A stretch of 64,000 bases of DNA from Ditylenchus dipsaci (Eukaryota; Nematoda; Chromadorea; Rhabditida; Anguinidae), in contig SADC01000021.1 of NCBI GenBank assembly GCA_004194705.1, positions 659,005 through 723,004 of the forward strand, written 5' to 3'. Both the position numbers and the translations under genes were made by a program. Shown piece after piece: positions 39,201-45,200 of the stretch. Within the stretch, counting starts at the first letter, position 1. Every line of letters begins with the position of its first letter. The notes beneath the pieces were generated by a model. That model did not search any database and was not told the DNA's origin. It worked only from the letters and a program-made list of their open reading frames with translations.

Positions 39201-42200
39201 CGAACCGAACGATCGAAAATTTCGAACGTTTGACAACCTTAAAAATATGTCTAACACTCCACAAGTCAGAAATAAAAAAGTTCAAATTGAAGCGTTTTAC
39301 ATGTTCGCTTCTACAGTAAAAAAAATTGGAGGATTTTTTGAACCTAACCGGCGGGGGTTCTGTCCTATTTCTATCACTATTCAAAGGACAAATATTAAAT
39401 GTGCCTTGTTCTGGCTGAAAAGTGTCTTGTTTTCGGCTGAAGAGTGCTTTGTTTCCTTCTTTTAGTCACAGCAGCAAGTATATTAGCAGTTTTTTTTAAT
39501 GATAACACCGTCATGTAGCCCTGCTCTTCTATTTTTTAACGGCGTATTGTTTGTTTCAACATCTTTGCAAAAACTAGCAGAGACGCCTCGAAATATGAAG
39601 CAAATCGCAAAATTATTTGATTCAAACTTTTACCTTTTTGCTGAATTTTTAAAAGATGATGCAACAAACAATACGCTGTTAGAAACTAGAAAAGCAGAGC
39701 TATATGATGGTGTTATCACTTTAAAAAAGTTCCTGATACACTTGCTGCTGTGACTAAAAGAAAAAAAAAGGCACTTTTTAGCCGGAACAATGCAGACACA
39801 GTCGACGCTCTCCATAACGGACCCGAAGGGACCGGGCTCAGCCGTCCGTTATGGAGAGCCGAATTTTTCTAGATAAATAATTTTGTCCGTTATAGAGAGC
39901 TTAGAATACTAAGTCTGGTTTTAAAAGTTCATTCATTCAAAAAACAGAAAAAAAAAACTGGTACACACTGATATACTTCAAAAAAATTCTGATACTTAGC
40001 GAAAAGGGCAACTTTCTAAGGTCACAAGCTTAACATCACCCACGACTTTTTCGAGACTAATACACAGACATTTTTGATTTTCAATCTTTTTTTATATATA
40101 AACAGTTGACATATATCATAAACATCCTTTTTTAAGTTTTCTTTTAGAAATCCGAGTACAGATAAGTCGAAAGTCTGTGCTTATTTTCTCATCTAAATTG
40201 CTTTGTTTTTGTTTTCTGCTGCTTCGATGATATTTTTTCTCCTGCAGCAAGATGACAAGTCGCTTTTTTCTAGGAGTAGCCATCTTGATGCCGAAACAAA
40301 ACATATCATTCAGTGGCAACGATAACATAAAAACGGTATCAAAAGGTAAGAGCAACATTATTTACAAAAAAGCCTTTGTAAGCCAAAAATAGATTGCATT
40401 TGCGAAAATCGGCTGAACATTCTCGTGCTAAGGCACAATTTTTTGTTGAAATATGAGCGAATATATAGTCAGTCCGTTATGGAGAGAGTCATTTATTTAG
40501 TGGGGACCGGCATTTCTGTCCGTTATAAAGAGCGTCCGTTATGTAGAACGTTCCTTCCAGTCAATTTCAATAGAAACCAACCAAACCAAATTTTCTGTCC
40601 GTTATGGAGAGCTGTCCGTTATGGAGGGGGTCCGTTATCGAGAGCGTCGACTGTATAAGATTTATCCCTATTTCAAAACTTAATAAATCGGCAGATTGGA
40701 CAGGGCATATTTTTTTGCGCTGGCATATGATAAGCGTTGGCATATGCGTTGTCTTATGAGAAGATTTAACAAAATCACCATTCATTATAAAAATTCAAAT
40801 GGAAAACGTACATCTGTGGACGAAACATCCACATACAGCAGAGGGGACCAGTTTGGTTGAGCGGATAAAGGCAGTTTTTCGTCTCCTTTGAAGTCTATGA
40901 ATTCTCTAACTCTTGGCTCAAGGTGTTGAATCACAGGGATTGTGGCAATGAAGGACATTCTAAAAATAAACAATCTACAAAAGAGAAAAAATTATGCTAA
41001 GCACCTGCACGGTTTTGGCCAGGTAGTTATGTTGACTTCATAATGGCTCAAACTGAAGAGTCGGAAACAGTTGTAGGTCAGACGAAGTGGTGTCTGAAAC
41101 GATTCGGAAATTGCAAATTTCCAAATAGAAAACGAAAGCTGACTGTGAAGTTTAGAGCTGTAGATGTGGAAGTGCCAGAATATTTGGCCAGCTGTAGTTC
41201 TCTGCACGGCCACACCATCTTTCCCCATCTGGCTATTTGACGTTCGTGATCGTGACAGTAGACGTCTAAATAATTTTGAAAATACATTCCCACATCAAAT
41301 GATACTTGTCTGACTAGGGAACTTCAGTAGTGTCTGTTTTGAAAGACCTAGCTGAGATGTTTTTTGCAAGTTCGTATAGAGCATTCGAGACCATAGTTGA
41401 ACAGGCGCCGGCGCAACACCCCACCACCCCGGCGCCGGTTCGGCGAATCCTCACGAAAAGATACCATTTAGTTCTTCCAAAAAATATAAGAAAAAAAATT
41501 ATTCGCGTGAGGTTCGATGCATGTATGATCAAGAGTCTCGCTCGGAATCACGTTTAACACGGGAAGTGCACAAAGAAGGTTATATACCAAAGATAGCTCT
41601 CTTCGAGCTAATCACGGAACCGTTCACAAAATCTGCTACGCGCTAAACTGCACCGAGATATTGGCTTTTGAAAATTAGAAATTTTCAATCTGCTAAGTAT
41701 TGCAGTTTAGCAGTTATCATGAACAGGTATGTGTGGCGCAGTGGTATGAGTTCGCGCTCTTTATTTATGTCAAAAGTTCGATTCCCAATCTGTGTAATTT
41801 AAAATTTCAAACTTTATTTACCGGTCCCTCTGTATGGTCCATCTGTGGTTTTGGTGTTGATCATCTAGAGACAAATTAGGACGATACGTAAAAATACCGA
41901 GTTTTGGAGAAAAAGTGCCACGTTTTTGTGAAAAAGTGCCACGTTTTATCGATTCTAGTCAAGAAGGCGAAAAAATGCCACGTTTTTGTGAAAATGTGCC
42001 ACGTTCTTGTGAAAATGTGCCACGTTTTAGGAAAATGTGCCACGTTTTAGGAAAATGTGCCACGTTTTAGTGAAAAAGTGCCACGTTTTTGTGAAAATCT
42101 GCTACGTTTTTGTGAAAATCTGCTACGTTTTTGTGAAAATCTGCTACGTTTTTGTGAAAATCTGCTACGTTTTTGTGAAAATCTGCCACGTTTTTGTGAA

Positions 42201-45200
42201 AATCTGCCACGTTTTCTGAAAATAAGGTTTCTCAGACAAATCAATGATTTACACCTGAAATTTTGAAGATTACCATTAGCTTGCTATTGATATGTTCTTG
42301 GAAACGAAGCGACCAATAAAACCAGGCATATCTGTGCAAAACTAGGCAAATTTGAAAAAAAACGTGGCATTTTTTCACTAAAACGTGGCACTTATTCGCC
42401 TTCTTGACTAGAATCGTAAAAACGTGGCGCTTTTTCACAGAACGTGGCATATTTCCGTTTTATCCGACAAATTAATCCACAGACAAGGGCTCAAATCACA
42501 AGGCGGACAAGCAAAAATCGTGTTGACATTATATACTAAAAAAATATTGTCGTCGAGAAAATTGATCTGTAAAAACAGAATTTTGAAAAACTACCTACAA
42601 AAAAGTTTTGACCATTTCAAAAAAGGTGAATAATAAAATTTAAAAATTACACCGGTTGGGAATCGGACTGTCGACATAGAGCAAGAGCGTAAACTCATAC
42701 CACTGCGCCACTCATACCTATTTTATGATTAAGCTAATCTGAAATACGTCGTAGTTCGAAAATTTCTTATTTTCAAAAGCCGATATCTCGGTGCAATTTA
42801 ACGCGTCGCAGATTTCGCTAACGGTTCCGCGATCAGCTAAAAGAGAGCTATCTTCTGGTATATAATCTTCTTTGATACGTGACTGGGTGGTCGTGTCTTT
42901 CCCGTGTAAGGTAAGTGAGTGCAAGCATCTCTAACCCATCAAGCACCCTGCGCCCGATTCGGGGCGCAGGCCGCTTGGGATTGAGATGCGTACACCCACA
43001 TACCTTAAACACAAATCACTCGAGGTAACTCTGGATGACGATATTCGATAATCACGATAATCGACAATCACGATATTCTAAAAACGGTTTCTAAGTAGTA
43101 GGTAGTGATATGAGCGGAATGGCCGAAGTAATTGACGTAAAAATGAAAAAGTGTATCGAGTCGGTGTATCGAGTTGTCAATGTATCGAGTTAGTTTTGTA
43201 TCGAGTCGGTTGGCAGTCAAAAGCAATATGCATATGAGAGTTCTTTACGCGGTAGGCCCCAGCTAACAAAACTATGTTCAAATTCCATCTTTTTTTGGTT
43301 TTTTTTATGATATATAGGTACCCTTTTTGGTGTAATTACCTTGGGGGACCAAGGCAGTTGGTCAACCTTCGGTAACCAATTTTTTTTGCAAAAGCTACTT
43401 TTTAGTAAAGAAATTGTTAGGAAATAACTTTTTTTTATCGTTTCTAGCGTATGAAAATTACTAGGAGACGTTTTAACCCTATTTACACCAAAAAAGGTTT
43501 CCCCAAGTGCACAAGTGCCGCATCAAATTGGGTCGAAAAATATCGATCGCAAATATCGCATTTACCAAGTTTACCAAAATTTTGGGCCTATTTGGCAGTG
43601 CGATCAGAGAAAATAGCGTATTGGACCGTCTGCTAGGGGAAATCGATCAGGAGGAAAAACAAAAGCGTCAGGAATAAGAAGGATTTTATTCGGAAGCTGA
43701 GTCACGGATCAGTGATATTCTGAAGCAAGGTATCGCAGTGCAGGCTGCATCTGAAACACCAATTGATGCGCTGAAGTACCGGACAAACTTGCTGGGATCG
43801 GTTGGTCTTTTTCGAGCAAATTTTCTCTTTGGCGGGTCTCGCGACAAGGAATCAAAGAAATCGGACAGAAATAACTTTGCTCAATTCCCAACTCGTAATA
43901 TTTTGAAATCAGCTGGTGCACTAAGTCTAGGAATGTTTTAATGGAGTTGGATGTGTCGAAATTTTATGATGCAGTTTTGTTGGGACACGGACAATTCGCC
44001 TCCAGGACAATTCGCCTCCGGGCCGATTCGCCTCCCGGGACAATTCGCCTCCAGGACAATTCGCCTCCAGGACAATTCGCCTCCGGCACAATTCGCCTCC
44101 CGGGACAATTCGCCTCCCGGGACAATTCGCCTCCAATTACATTCCAGTCTGTCAGTTCACTCCACGTACAATAAGCTTATTCTTAGTTTTTATTTTTGCA
44201 TTTAAGGTAATGTTGTATTCGAATCATTTTTTGAACTTTTCTGTCAATCCATCATCGGATCGCCCTAATTTTCTCATGTTGCTGTCCACATGGTTCATTT
44301 AGATGGTCCACTAGGATGATGGAGGTCTCCAGCTAGTCAGAAAAATTTCAGCCACTAAAGTTACTCAAATTTTAGATACGTTTATTAAAACAGATAGTTA
44401 CATAAAATATCTCAGATTTAGATGGTTTAGATAAACTGACAAACATTTGACCAAATGGACACTCATATGAACCAAGTGGATACCCACGTCGTGTGTTTGG
44501 TGTTGCATCTCTTTTTCAAATTGAATTTTATACCACGTATTCACCGCAAACCTGTATAAAATGGACAATTGCTCCCTGTTCATAAAGGCATTCTTACCCT
44601 GCTCAGATAATAGAGACAACAATTATTTGACCTCAAAATTTATCAGGCTATAACCAACTTTAGCTGCCTTCCTTTTGATCCAAGTGGACGACCACATGGT
44701 TTAGTTAGTGCATGGATTATCCATGAGAACTAAAGTTGGATCATAGAAAAACATTTTAAATTTAAAAAGTTCTTTAAAAAACGAAAATATTACTATCCGG
44801 GTACCACTACACTACCTGAGTAGAACAAAATCAAGTGGTCGTCAATTTGGTGCAATTTTTTTTACGTTCTTCATATTGCGAAACCTGTTTTCTGGACTAA
44901 TTTGGGCATGCTGAAGATGGTTCGATAATAGTAAAAGAAGGTTTTGTATGGTATTTTTTAGTTATTGGGAAATAATTGAACTTGCCAAAACTCGAAAATA
45001 GCTTACAAAACGGCATTTTACCGCTATCAAACCATCTTCAGCATTCCCGAGTTAGCGCAGAAAATAGGTTTTGGAACCCAAAAAAGGTAAAAAAATTCTC
45101 CAAGTGGACGACCACTTGGTTTGGTCGGTTCAGACTACAAAATTTTTCAAAATGTACGAATTTGAAAAGTGTGGACCATTTTGTGTGTGGACCAATTTGG

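Larger units (their letters stand above)
41574..42908. mobile_element. Large palindrome with tRNA-like arms, split by a MULE-like insertion
   Basis: The arms AAAGATAGCTCTCTTCGAGC and GAGAGCTATCTTCTGGTATA, AATCTGCTACGCGCTAAACTG and its mirror region, extend about 260 bp each. Each arm includes a tRNA-like stretch (GTGTGGCGCAGTGGTATGAG at 41735; inverse at 42720). The MULE-like element 41879-42465 lies between them. Confidence 0.6.

Noticed and set aside
42037..42266. CRISPR-like regular repeats
   Set aside because: Units are head-to-tail without unique spacers, in one TIR of a transposable element, in a eukaryotic genome.
42037..42266. Small proteins with FCENLLRF or FVKICYVF repeats
   Set aside because: All frames of a 21-bp tandem repeat stay open by arithmetic; no coding evidence.
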